64,000 nucleotides of DNA from BOG-994 sp049514215 (GTDB lineage: Bacteria; Pseudomonadota; Gammaproteobacteria; Burkholderiales; Burkholderiaceae_D), in contig JBEKVI010000004.1 in the NCBI GenBank assembly GCA_049514215.1, forward strand, positions 1 to 64,000, in the 5' to 3' direction. A program made the translations under genes and the position numbers. Below, piece after piece: positions 16,434 to 26,400 of this stretch. Numbering within the stretch: the stretch's first letter is position 1; every line of letters starts with the position of its first letter. A model generated the notes under the pieces. That model had not been told where the DNA came from. It did not search any database and was given only the letters and a program-made list of their open reading frames with translations.

Positions 16434-19400
16434 CTAGCCGGGCATCTTCGCCGTCCATATCGCAAGAATCTCGCGGTGTTCGGTGATGTTGTGAAGAAAG
16501 CTCTGTCTTAACGATGCATCGGTGATGGTCGCAGCGCGTGCCAGGAGTTCGTCTTTGGCCTTCTCGAGAATTGCACGGGCACGAGCATCGCCGGCGGCTT
16601 CAAGGACTTGGTAGCACGTCAGATGGACGAGCCGGGGAGCCTCCGTGCCCCCCACGGTCCCGCCGGCGTCGAAATGCGCAAGAAGGGTCTCGACATGTGA
16701 GAGGGCGTTCGCGTGATCTCCCATCGCCAGCGCCGTTCTTGCCAGTCCCGCGGTCGCATCCAATTGCCAGGCCGACTCGATCGACTGCGCGAGAGTCAAG
16801 CTCTCTGAGAACGTTTCAAGGGCCTCTGCGAAGTGATCGAGTCCGAGTTCAGCTGTCCCCAGATTCCAGAGATAAAGGACCTCTCCGTCCTTGGCCTGCA
16901 TGGCGCGGGCAATCTCGAGTGCTGCCAGCGCGTGAGCCCGCGCCTGGGCGTTGTGACCCTGCTGCCAGGCCAGGCGTGAGAGATTGCTCAGAATCGAGCT
17001 TTCTGCCTGGCGGGCGCCCACGACCCGGGCCAGGCGCAGCGCCTCCTCTAGGTCCGATGCCGCTTCGCTGAAATTACCCAGATCGAGCCATGTGCCCCCG
17101 CAATTGGCAAGATCGATGGCCTCGCCCTGCCGATCGTTGGATTCCCGCGAGATCCGAAGCGACTGCTGATTCCACTCGAGCCCGGCCGCAAGGTCGCCCC
17201 GCATGAAGGCCACAATGGTCAGGGTGTTGAGCATGAGGCCTTCGGCGCGGCGAAGCCCCAGGGCGCGCGCCTCCTGCAAGCCCTCCAAGGCGAGTGACTC
17301 GCCCATCGTGATGTCGCCTTGATCGGTCAGTGCCGAGGCCAAAAGCCGCTTTGCATCGAGTTTCACCTCCGGGTTCTGCACTTTTTCGGCGAGCATCATG
17401 GCTTCGCGCGCGGCGTGTTCCTGGACGCTCCAGTCGGCCATACGCATTCCGAGGATGCTTTGCCGGATGCGCAGTTCAGCGCGGCGCAGATCGTCGTTCA
17501 GCCCTTGCGCAATCTCTTCGAGCGCATCGAGCTCGGCCCGCTGCTCGGGGCGTCTGCCCAAAGTCTGCAGCGTGCGCTCACGCACGTCGCGCAGGCGCCA
17601 TGCACGCACCAGCTGGTCGTGTGCACTGCCCTCCTCCATGAGCACCAAGGCCCGCTGGGCATAATCGAGCGCCGTTCCGTGCGCGTAGCGGGCCTTGGCA
17701 TGTTCGGCGGCGCGCAGAAAGAATTCGCAGGCGTTCTGCCGGTCCTCCGCTTTCTCATAGTGCTCGGCGGTATCCCCGAGAAAGTCTGCCGCACGCGGGC
17801 CGGTCAGCCCAACCAGCCATTGCGCGGTCTTCGCATGCAACGCGCGCCGCTGCGCCTTCAAGAGGGTGTCGTAGACCACGTGATGCAGGATCTGGTGCTT
17901 AAATGCATATTCGTGAACGTCCTCGAGCCTCGCACCCTCGCGGGGAACGACCAGGTCGCGTTGGACGAGCATGGGCAGCGCCTGGCGGGCACTGGGGTCC
18001 AAGGTGACGAGGGCGTCGTCCCAGAAGGTCATACCGATGACGCTCGCCGCCTGCAGAATGCGCTTTTCCATTGCGGGCAACCCATCCAGTCGCGCCTGCA
18101 AGACGCCGGTCAGCGCCGCGGGAACCTGGGTCGCCAGGAGCTTTTCGGGGTAGAGCGTCCAGTGCTCGCCGCCCGTGTCGATGGCACCCTGATCGACCAG
18201 CATCTTGACCAGTTCCTCCATGTAGAAAGGATTGCCCTCGGCGCTCCCAATGACGAGTTCCCGAAGCGCCGCCGGCGCTCCGGGAAGCTTCTTTAAGAGC
18301 TCGTTGGCGAACTCGTGACTATCGCGTCGGCCCAGGGGCTTGAGGTCCAGGCGCCGATGAAATCCTTCCGTGCCCCACCAGGCCTCGCGCCTTTCGAAAA
18401 GGGTAGGACGCGTGAGCCCGAGAATCAGAATCGGCACGTCGCGATCGACCTCGGTCAGGTAGTGGAGAAAGTCGAGCGATGCATCATCGGCCCAGTGGAG
18501 GTCTTCCAGATTGAGCACGATGGGCACTTGGCCTTTAGCGCTTAGCCTGCGGAACAGAAGCGCTGCCGCATGGAATCCGCGATTGCGAATCTGCCGGGCG
18601 TCCTCCAGGATGCCCTCGACGTGGCGGCTTTCGGCGTAGTCCAAGCCAATCAGCTGGCCCAGAAGGTGCGCATGCGCCTCGGCGATGTCGGCCCCGTCTT
18701 CGGCCAAAAAGAGCGGGATGATTTCAGCCTCGATTTTCTCCTTGGCCGCCTGCATGCTGTCCTTGTCCGACAGTTGGAGCCGCCAGGCGATGATGTCGCG
18801 CAAGAGACCGTAGGGTTGAAACTGCGTCTGCGGGGTGGTCCGGCCCTGGAAGAAGTAATACTGCTCGGCTCGGGCTTCTGCCCAATTCTCGAATTCGTAG
18901 AGCAGACGACTCTTGCCCAGTCCCGGTTCGCCAACGATCGTGATCGCAAGGAGCTTTCGCTCGACAAAGAGTGCCTTAAATGCATCCTGCAGGGCCGCGA
19001 GTTCCCCACCGCGGCCGACCATGCGTGTCTCCACACCTTCGATGCCGCGGGTCGCAACCCGAAATGCCCTGGGCTTGGCGCGCAGCACCAGGTAGGTGAC
19101 GATGGGCTCATCCAGTCCCTTGACCTGCATGGGAGGCTGGACTTCCACATCGAAGACACCACGCACGTGACGGTAGGTGTCGTGACTGATGCGAAGGCCG
19201 CCCGCGGGCGCGGTCTGCTCCATGCGCGCGGCGATATGGACCGCCAACCCGCGGACGCTGCGCTCGGCGTCGACCCCACCGCCCAGAAGCACGGCACCGG
19301 TGTGGATGCCGATCCTGACCTCGAATGGAGAGAGTCGTTCCGGCATGGTCTGATCGTCGCGAAGCGAACGCTCGGCAGCAAGCAAGTCCAGTCCCGTTCG

Positions 19401-19784
19401 AACGGCGCGCTCCGGGTCGTCCTCGTGCGCACGGTCCGCCCCAAAGACCGCCAGCAGGTTGTCCCCCGAGTACTGCAAAACCTTTCCGCCGTGGGAGAGG
19501 ACGATCGACGTGTAGCGGGCGAGCGCTCCGTCGAGCACCCTGTAGGTCTCTTCGGGGTCCAGATTACGGGCGAGTGAGGTGGAGCCCACGATGTCCAGGA
19601 AAAGGATCGTGGCCTGCCTTAAGGTCTGCACCACCGCAGGGTGTGACCCGTGCGCATGCGGGAGCTCCAGGAGCCTGGCTTTAAGCGGCGCGATTGCGAG
19701 GTCAGTCACCGCGTCACCGAGGACGGCACGCTGTGCCTCGAGCACGGCTATGGCGGCTTCAAGACGATCCCGATCCGAGGACAT
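16434..19784 (-). CDS. Class III nucleotide cyclase - AAA ATPase - TPR signalling protein
   Basis: Very large multidomain regulator, about 1116 residues. Order: short N-terminal helix; class III adenylate/guanylate cyclase domain (about 55-235) with metal-binding D64 (LFLDIVGST) and D108 (YSGDNLLAVFG), so probably active; STAND-like AAA ATPase with Walker A GEPGLGKS (285-292) and Walker B VLNLEDLHWADD; then a long alpha-helical TPR region to the C terminus. The ATG at 19784 gives a family-like start; an upstream in-frame ATG at 19847 is possible, and neither has a clear ribosome site. Such proteins probably make cAMP under control of ATP-driven oligomerisation. The ligand is unknown. Confidence 0.85.
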   Translation of the reverse strand: MSSDRDRLEAAIAVLEAQRAVLGDAVTDLAIAPLKARLLELPHAHGSHPAVVQTLRQATILFLDIVGSTSLARNLDPEETYRVLDGALARYTSIVLSHGGKVLQYSGDNLLAVFGADRAHEDDPERAVRTGLDLLAAERSLRDDQTMPERLSPFEVRIGIHTGAVLLGGGVDAERSVRGLAVHIAARMEQTAPAGGLRISHDTYRHVRGVFDVEVQPPMQVKGLDEPIVTYLVLRAKPRAFRVATRGIEGVETRMVGRGGELAALQDAFKALFVERKLLAITIVGEPGLGKSRLLYEFENWAEARAEQYYFFQGRTTPQTQFQPYGLLRDIIAWRLQLSDKDSMQAAKEKIEAEIIPLFLAEDGADIAEAHAHLLGQLIGLDYAESRHVEGILEDARQIRNRGFHAAALLFRRLSAKGQVPIVLNLEDLHWADDASLDFLHYLTEVDRDVPILILGLTRPTLFERREAWWGTEGFHRRLDLKPLGRRDSHEFANELLKKLPGAPAALRELVIGSAEGNPFYMEELVKMLVDQGAIDTGGEHWTLYPEKLLATQVPAALTGVLQARLDGLPAMEKRILQAASVIGMTFWDDALVTLDPSARQALPMLVQRDLVVPREGARLEDVHEYAFKHQILHHVVYDTLLKAQRRALHAKTAQWLVGLTGPRAADFLGDTAEHYEKAEDRQNACEFFLRAAEHAKARYAHGTALDYAQRALVLMEEGSAHDQLVRAWRLRDVRERTLQTLGRRPEQRAELDALEEIAQGLNDDLRRAELRIRQSILGMRMADWSVQEHAAREAMMLAEKVQNPEVKLDAKRLLASALTDQGDITMGESLALEGLQEARALGLRRAEGLMLNTLTIVAFMRGDLAAGLEWNQQSLRISRESNDRQGEAIDLANCGGTWLDLGNFSEAASDLEEALRLARVVGARQAESSILSNLSRLAWQQGHNAQARAHALAALEIARAMQAKDGEVLYLWNLGTAELGLDHFAEALETFSESLTLAQSIESAWQLDATAGLARTALAMGDHANALSHVETLLAHFDAGGTVGGTEAPRLVHLTCYQVLEAAGDARARAILEKAKDELLARAATITDASLRQSFLHNITEHREILAIWTAKMPG

Positions 19785-20144
19785 GCGAATGATGATAGCA
19801 GCCCGCAATGGGTCCCGATCGGCGACTGGCGCTCCGAAGCCCGGCAACGAAAGTTGATCCCCAACCGGGCTGCGCCTAAACTGCGGCTAGCGTAGTGCAC
19901 GGGGAGAAGCCGGCTTGGTGACGAAGAATCGGCTCGGAAGCAGGCACGAAAGCGGGCTCGACTGCGGGCTCGAACACGCACGAATGGGGGTCCGGCGTGA
20001 AGCATCCCCCTTGGACCGACTTTCGGAGAGCCAACGCGGGCACGCAAGCGCAAGATCCTCAGGGTGCGTGTTCGCCCGATCGGATCGGCGCATCGCGCAA
20101 GTCGTCGCACTTCACGAGGCGCATACCATCCTCGCCCCTCGGAC
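19785..20144. other. Divergent intergenic region
   Basis: There are 360 bases between the divergent cyclase and membrane-lipase-like genes. No supported gene. A short direct duplication GCGGGCTCGA occurs at 19952-19961 and 19964-19973. The region must hold promoters for both genes, but I cannot point to convincing -35/-10 elements. Confidence 0.4.
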
Positions 20145-21821
20145 ATGACCGTCGAAAACCCCGCACCCAGCCTTTCCCCAGAGAAGGTGGGCGTCATCTT
20201 CGTGCACGGAATCGGTGAGCAGCGACGCTACGAACACCTGGACGCCCAGGCCCGCCAGATTCTAGAAGCGCTCAAGAGTCAGGGCACACCCTTTACGGTG
20301 GAGATCATCGGCGGAAGCGAGGCGGCCCTGCACGCCGACCAGGACACGTGGGCCGCAGGCAGCAAGGGCCCCGTGCGAATCGTCGTCGGTGACGGCCAGC
20401 GCGTCACGCACCACCTGTATTTCCACGAGGTCTGGTGGGGCGACGTGAATGAGCGCTCGTCGCTGGCCAAGCAGATTCGATTCTGGCTCTGGGCTCTGGC
20501 CGTTTGGGCCTATCCAGTTGGCACTGGACGCGTCCTGCATGGATCCAGCGACGTGACCTCACCGAGCGTTCCGGGGCAAAGGACCACCCTGCGGCGCCTT
20601 TGGCACCGATCGACCATCTTTCTGATCGGCCTCATCTTCGCGCTCGGGGGAATGCCCATCAGCATTCTCGTGCTTCTCATCCAGCGGCTCTTTAACCTGA
20701 GGTCGCCCGGGATCCTGAAGACCCTGACGAACTATGTCTCCGGCCTGAAGTTGTACAACCAGCACAGTCGTTATGGCCCGGAGTTTGCGATTCATCCCGC
20801 CAACGACGACTTCCTCGATACCTTGGGCGAGCCTCCGCGGGTGTCGATTCGCCGGCGCATGATCCGAACACTGGCCACCGTGGCCGAGGCCCAATACGAC
20901 CGCTGGTATGTGGTCGCGCACAGCCTGGGGACGGTGATTGCGCTGAACGGCCTGATGGAGACGCCCTACGCCTGGCCCGGCTATTTTGTCGAAGCGCAAT
21001 GGCGGGCGTTCTGCGAGGCCGGCTTCGGGGGTCCTGGGGACGTCCTCAATCGCGGGGAGCACACCATGCCCGTGCGGCCCGTCTGGGCACTTCCCGATGA
21101 ACTCGCCTATCGCAGACGCATCTTTGAGAAGTTCCGGGGGCTCCTTACGCTCGGATCGCCCCTCGAGAAGTACGCCGCGATCTGGCCTGCGCGGGTACCC
21201 TTATCGCGCATGCCCGCCTTCCAGGACGGCGCGGTCTGGGTCAATGTCTTCGATCCGATCGACCCGGTCTCAAGCCCGCTCAAAGCCTTCGGAGGGCATC
21301 CCGAGGCGATCCTTCCGGTCCCCGTCAATATCGGCTACACCAGTTCCTGGGCCTTTCTCCTCGCCCATTTGTGCTACCTCAAATGGAGCGGCGCAAGCGG
21401 CCTGGCCGATGGCGTGGCCAACTGGCTGCTCACGGGCGACGCACTATACCTTTTGAAGGGCCGCGGGCGGTTCGGGCGGGGATCGAGAACGTTCTGGTGC
21501 CGAACATTGGTTGCGACCGCCTGGTATGGAGCCGTATTCGTTTGCCTGTGTTTCCTGGCGGGATGGACGCTGCGCGGATGCGATGCCGGATTCACACCGG
21601 GGCTGCCCGAGCGTTGGTCCTGGTTTGGAAATGTCTGGCAGTGGTTGTGGCAGCCCGAGTCGCTCGCGTACGCGGGCCTAGCCATCGCATGCGGTACTGC
21701 GGTAACGCTCATACTGGGGACCGTTTCCTACGCGCTCCTCTTTAAAGGCAAGGCCGATGCACCGTCCCCACCGACCGGGGGGCCACCCCTGCCCGATCCG
21801 GGTCTTCCTCCCAGGAGCTAA
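20145..21821 (+). CDS. Membrane-embedded alpha/beta-hydrolase-like protein
   Basis: Unrecognised 558-residue protein with lipase-like features. The N terminus has a beta strand and oxyanion-type motif VGVIFVHGIGEQ (residues 15-26). A serine nucleophile elbow AHSLG with S260 follows, in WYVVAHSLGTVIALNG. A hydrophobic segment at about 157-181 lies between the two, and two more lie near the C terminus (AVFVCLCFLAGWTL and the stretch LAYAGLAIACGTAVTLIL), before a Pro-rich tail. The hydrolase fold therefore seems interrupted and anchored by membrane segments. The possible acid and histidine of the triad are not certain. It may be a membrane-associated esterase or lipase; function is not assigned. 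Confidence 0.7.
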   Translation: MTVENPAPSLSPEKVGVIFVHGIGEQRRYEHLDAQARQILEALKSQGTPFTVEIIGGSEAALHADQDTWAAGSKGPVRIVVGDGQRVTHHLYFHEVWWGDVNERSSLAKQIRFWLWALAVWAYPVGTGRVLHGSSDVTSPSVPGQRTTLRRLWHRSTIFLIGLIFALGGMPISILVLLIQRLFNLRSPGILKTLTNYVSGLKLYNQHSRYGPEFAIHPANDDFLDTLGEPPRVSIRRRMIRTLATVAEAQYDRWYVVAHSLGTVIALNGLMETPYAWPGYFVEAQWRAFCEAGFGGPGDVLNRGEHTMPVRPVWALPDELAYRRRIFEKFRGLLTLGSPLEKYAAIWPARVPLSRMPAFQDGAVWVNVFDPIDPVSSPLKAFGGHPEAILPVPVNIGYTSSWAFLLAHLCYLKWSGASGLADGVANWLLTGDALYLLKGRGRFGRGSRTFWCRTLVATAWYGAVFVCLCFLAGWTLRGCDAGFTPGLPERWSWFGNVWQWLWQPESLAYAGLAIACGTAVTLILGTVSYALLFKGKADAPSPPTGGPPLPDPGLPPRS

Positions 21822-22181
21822 CTTAGTCGAGTGCCGACACCAGCGGCGCGTTTAGCGCTGCGGCGATCGGTCAGACTCTGATCCAGGCGCAACCCGTTCG
21901 AGCCTTCAAGATCTCACCCCAAGTTCTAGGAGTGCTATCTCACTGGGCTGTCTCGCATCATTTGGTGGTCCCAACGCCTCTACCTGCTTCCTTCTCGACC
22001 CGCTCGATTGAACGCCTGGTTCAGGAAAAGGCGTCGTGGGATGCGGCAATTGACGGGCAGTGGTTGCACTCGCCCAGATGACAGTCGTTGGACTTTCTGG
22101 CAGCGCCGGGCTCCTGATTTCAGCGGCTTCAGCTATATTCCGTCGTGGAGCAAGGCCCCAGAAAGACGCAGGGAGTGTCCA
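21822..22181. other. Intergenic region
   Basis: There are 360 bases between two plus-strand hydrolase genes. No supported gene on either strand. A TATATT at 22134-22139 lies about 43 bases before the next start and could be a -10 box, but no matching -35 is seen. Confidence 0.3.
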
Positions 22182-23129
22182 ATGGTCACGTCGCCTTGCT
22201 CGTCCAACGGATTTCTCTTCACCCTCGGATCGCAAGGCCCGGATATGACCCAGTTCACCCTCAAAGCGGGACGCGAGCTCGAGATCTTCGACAATGAAGT
22301 CGCCTCTTCGGAGGCTCTCGTCTTTCATCACGGCACCCCAAGCGATGCGACCGTGTGGAAGTCCTGGTTGGAATACGCGGCATCCTCCGGAACGCGCGCC
22401 TTAGCCTACAGTCGCGCCGGCTACGGCCAGAGCGCGCGGCGAGTCGACCGAAGTGTGGCGAGCGTCACGGACGACCTTAAAGAGGTCCTGGATTCCAAAG
22501 GGATTGGCCATTTTGTGGGAATCGGCTGGTCGGGGGGCGGACCACATGCGCTCGCGGGAACGCTCGATCGGCGCTGCCGTGGCGCGATCATTCTGGCGGG
22601 AGTCGCGCAATATGGCGCCCCCGATCTCGACTTTCTGGACGGGATGGGCCCGGAAAACCACGACGAATTCGGCGCCGCGTTAAAGGGTGAAGGCGTGCTC
22701 GCCCGCTGGATGGAGCAAAACGCTATCGGCCTTCAGACCATCAGCGGTGACCAGCTCAGAGAAGCCTTTGGCGGCCTGGTCGGTCCGGCGGACAAGGAAG
22801 TCTTACACGGTGCCTACGCCGAAGACTTGGCCGGCGTCATGCGCAGGGCCTTGAGCTTGGGCTTTGCCGGATGGATCGATGACGACCTGGCCTTCGTGAA
22901 AGACTGGGGCTTTCGACTCGGCGAAATCGCCGTGCCCGTTCGCATCTGGCAAGGCGACCAGGACTTAATGGTTCCCCTGTCTCACGCACGCTGGCTCGCC
23001 AAGGAAGTGCCGAAGGCAGAGCTCTCATTCGTACCCGGCCAGGGCCATATCAGCCTGGTCGTGAGCTACCGTGACCAGGTTCTGGATCAGGCGCGCGAGC
23101 TCTTATACGCCGCGCCATCGGCTGCTTGA
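22182..23129 (+). CDS. Alpha/beta hydrolase
   Basis: Soluble alpha/beta-hydrolase-fold enzyme, 315 residues from 22182. The oxyanion region is LVFHHGTPSDATVW, the nucleophile elbow GWSGGG (S117), the acid region WQGDQDLMVP and the histidine in VPGQGHISLV, all in the correct order. The start at 22182 has GGGAG six bases upstream; the ATG at 22245 gives the usual family start and is a real alternative. Substrate unknown: esterase, epoxide hydrolase or haloperoxidase-like enzymes share this pattern. It is not clearly linked to its neighbours. Confidence 0.85.
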   Translation: MVTSPCSSNGFLFTLGSQGPDMTQFTLKAGRELEIFDNEVASSEALVFHHGTPSDATVWKSWLEYAASSGTRALAYSRAGYGQSARRVDRSVASVTDDLKEVLDSKGIGHFVGIGWSGGGPHALAGTLDRRCRGAIILAGVAQYGAPDLDFLDGMGPENHDEFGAALKGEGVLARWMEQNAIGLQTISGDQLREAFGGLVGPADKEVLHGAYAEDLAGVMRRALSLGFAGWIDDDLAFVKDWGFRLGEIAVPVRIWQGDQDLMVPLSHARWLAKEVPKAELSFVPGQGHISLVVSYRDQVLDQARELLYAAPSAA

Positions 23130-23131
23130 AC

Positions 23132-23156
23132 GAACGCTTCCGACCTTGAAGCGTTC
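23132..23156 (+). terminator. Hairpin just after the hydrolase stop
   Basis: Perfect 9-bp stem GAACGCTTC / GAAGCGTTC with a 7-base loop, starting two bases after the hydrolase stop codon. No T tract follows, so it may be a weak terminator or an mRNA-stabilising hairpin. Confidence 0.45.
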
Positions 23157-23407
23157 TGGGAACGCCTGATGCTGCTTAGTTGCGGTTAAGGCGCACTTCA
23201 GCCTGAAGAACCCCAACGGGTCCCGCCCACCCGAGTTTTCAGAGTACGACCACTTCGGGCCCCAGAAAGCCCCGCCTTGCCCCAGTCTTTGCGCCAGCCT
23301 TTCGTATCAGGATTCGGACGGCGCCTTTGGCGCAATGTCGGTGTCGGGGGCCCGGGTTCCTCCAGTTGAGCTTAGCCACCGCAGGGTCAGGAGACCTTTT
23401 GCTGAAC

Positions 23408-26400
23408 ATGCCGACCAACAGTGCCCCAACCATCCCGGTCGCGGGTATCGGCGCATCGGCCGGCGGGATCGAGGCTCTTCTCAAATTCTTTGGAGCGGTT
23501 CGTGCCGATCTGGACCTGGCCTACGTTGTCATCATCCATCTGGCGCCGGATCGGAAAAGCGATCTTCCCCAAATCCTGGCGCGTGCGACCCGTATGCCCG
23601 TGACCCAGGTGGGTGATGACGAGCATGTCGCACTCGAGGCCAACCATGTCTACGTGATCGCCCCGGACCGAAAGCTCGAGATCGGAGACACGTGGGTGGG
23701 CTCGTCGCCTTTTGACAGGCCACGCGGCCAGCGCGCGGAAGTCGACCTCTTCTTTCGCTCGCTGGTCGCGCGCCACACCGATGGCTTCGCAATCATCCTC
23801 TCGGGCAGTGGATCCGATGGAGCCTTGGGTGCCAAGGCGGTCAAGGAGGCTGGCGGCGTGGTCCTGGTGCAAGATCCGCGGGAAGCCGCCCATACGGGCA
23901 TGCCGCGCTCGGCCATCGCAACCGGTGCAGGCGACGCCGTCTTGCGCATTGATGCGCTTGTCGCGCGCCTGGCCGAACTGGTCGAGAGAAGGCGAAGCGT
24001 TTTGCCCCTCGTCTCCGAACCGGGTCTTGAGCCCCGTTTCGACGGGGATACGGATGCGGCCTTTCGTCAGATTCTGGAGCTGTTGGGCACGGAAACAGGG
24101 CACGATTTTTCGAAGTACAAGAAAAACACCATCGCTCGCCGAATCACGCGCCGCATGCAACTGGGCCATCAGGAAAATCTGCAGGAGTACTACACGGGCC
24201 TGCGTGCGGATAAGCAGGAACTGGCCGCGCTCTTCGGTGACCTCCTCATCTCGGTCACCGCGTTTTTCCGGGATCCCGCGGCCTGGGAAGCCCTGCGCGT
24301 GGAGGTTGTCAACCCTGTGATCGACCAGACCCGCATAGACGAGCAGATCCGTGTCTGGGTTCCCGCCTGCGCCACCGGCGAAGAGGCCTACTCGATTGCG
24401 ATCCTCTTTCACGAGGAGTTGGCCCGGCGCGCGACGCCGCGAAGCCTGGTCATATTTGCGACCGACATCGACGAAGCCGCGCTTTCCCAGGCCCGGGAGG
24501 GGCTATTCTCGCACGCGATCGTAAACGACCTCTCCGAGGTGCGGCTGGGACGCTTTTTTCAAGTCCAGGACGACCACTACCGGATCGCCCGCGAACTGCG
24601 CGATTGCGTGGTCTTTGCCAATCACAGCGTGCTGCGCGACCCGCCGTTCTCGCGCCTGCATCTCATCTCGTGCCGCAACCTTCTTATCTACCTCGATCGC
24701 GAGGTCCAGGAGCAGTGCATCAATATCTTCCAGTACGCCCTGGTCGAAAAAGGCGATCTCTTTTTGGGGGCGTCCGAGTCGGCCGAGGGTGAGCTCTTTC
24801 ACTCGACCGACAAAAAGCACCGGATCTTTCAGTCGCGGGTTCGCTCCGAACCCAGGCGTTCTCTTTTCCCAGAACTGCTCGCCTCAAGCCGGGGGAGCCG
24901 CCTGCCGCTCGTACCCGATAACCGGCAAGACGACAAGCTCCTGGCTGCCGAGGCGCATTCCGAGCTTCTGGAACGCTACGCCCCGCCCAGCGTGCTGGTC
25001 GATGAGCACTGGAATGTCGTGCACCTTTCGGCCTCGGCCGCCCAATACCTGCAGCAGGGCAGCGGTCCGCTCGCGCGGCGGCTGGTCGCCCTGGTACGGC
25101 CCGAACTGCGGGACGAAATGCATGCTCTCTTGCAGCGGGCCTTCGAAAAGCCCGGGCCGCATCTGACAGCCTTTGTCGAAGTCGCCCTGGAAGGAGCCCC
25201 GCACCGCGTGGTCCTGTATGCGCAGCAGCGCTCGGCATGCGAGGCAGACAAGCCGCAGGCGCTGGTGGTCTTTTTGGACGTGGGCGATGGGTCCGCACCC
25301 GGGCCATCGGTGGACAAACCGAGCGACGCCCTGATCAAGTCGCTTCGGGAGCAACTGCGACAAAGCGATCGTCGCATCGAGCGGATGCGCGATGAGCACT
25401 TTCTGACCAACGAGGACCTGCGCGCAGCCAACGAAGAGTTGCAAAGTCTCAATGAAGAATATCGCTCCACGGCCGAAGAGCTCGAAACCAGCAAGGAGGA
25501 ACTCCAAAGCATCAACGAGGAGCTTCAGACCGTCAACCATGAACTGAAGACCAAGCTCGAGGAAGTCTCATCGGCCCACAGCGATATTGAAAACCTCATG
25601 GCCGCAACCGACGTCGCGATCCTGTTCTTAAGCCAGGATCTGCATATCAAGCGCTTCACGCCACGCCTGACGAAGATCTTCAACGTCAAGCAGCGCGACG
25701 TCGACCGTCCCATCCAGGACGTAACGCACAACCTCGACTACACGGCCTTGAAGGAGGACGCGCAGCGCGTCCTCGACACATCCGAGTCAATCCAGAAGGA
25801 TTCTGGCAGCAGCCACGGGCGCGCCTACATCATTCGCCTCGGCCCCTATCGCAGTGCAGGCAGTACCGAAGTCTCGGGCGTGGTTGCGACCTTCATGGAT
25901 ATCACCTCGTTAAAGCGCGCCGAGGCAATCATCGAGCAGGGTCGAAACGAGCTGGCCGGCGAAGTGGAACTGTTTCGGCGGCTGCATGCAATCACGACCG
26001 TCATGTCGCGCGCCGCGACCTTAAATGAGGCGCTCGACGAGCTTCTCGAAGCCGCAATCGAGTTCCATGGCGCGGACTTCGGCAATATCCAGCTCTCCGA
26101 TGGAGCGAACGAGCGTTTGATCATCGCCGCGCAACGCGGATTCGATTCTCTCTTTCTCGAGGCGTTCCACCAGATCACGCCCAGCGATAGCGCGGCATCG
26201 GCCCGGGTCTTGCGCACCTTGTCCGCCTGCCGCATCGAAGACGTCGCAAAGGATCCCGAGTACGCGCCTTACCTTCCGATCGCAAAGAAAGCGGGCTATC
26301 GGGCGGTCCAGTCGATTCCGCTCATCAGTCGCAGCGGCACGCTCGTGGGCGTCTTGTCGACCCACTTCAGGAAGGTGAGAAAGTTCACCGAACGGGACGA

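Noticed and set aside
18570..19577. Long plus-strand frame across the cyclase gene
   Set aside because: The minus-strand protein carries full cyclase and ATPase motifs; the plus-strand product is low-information and overlaps it completely.
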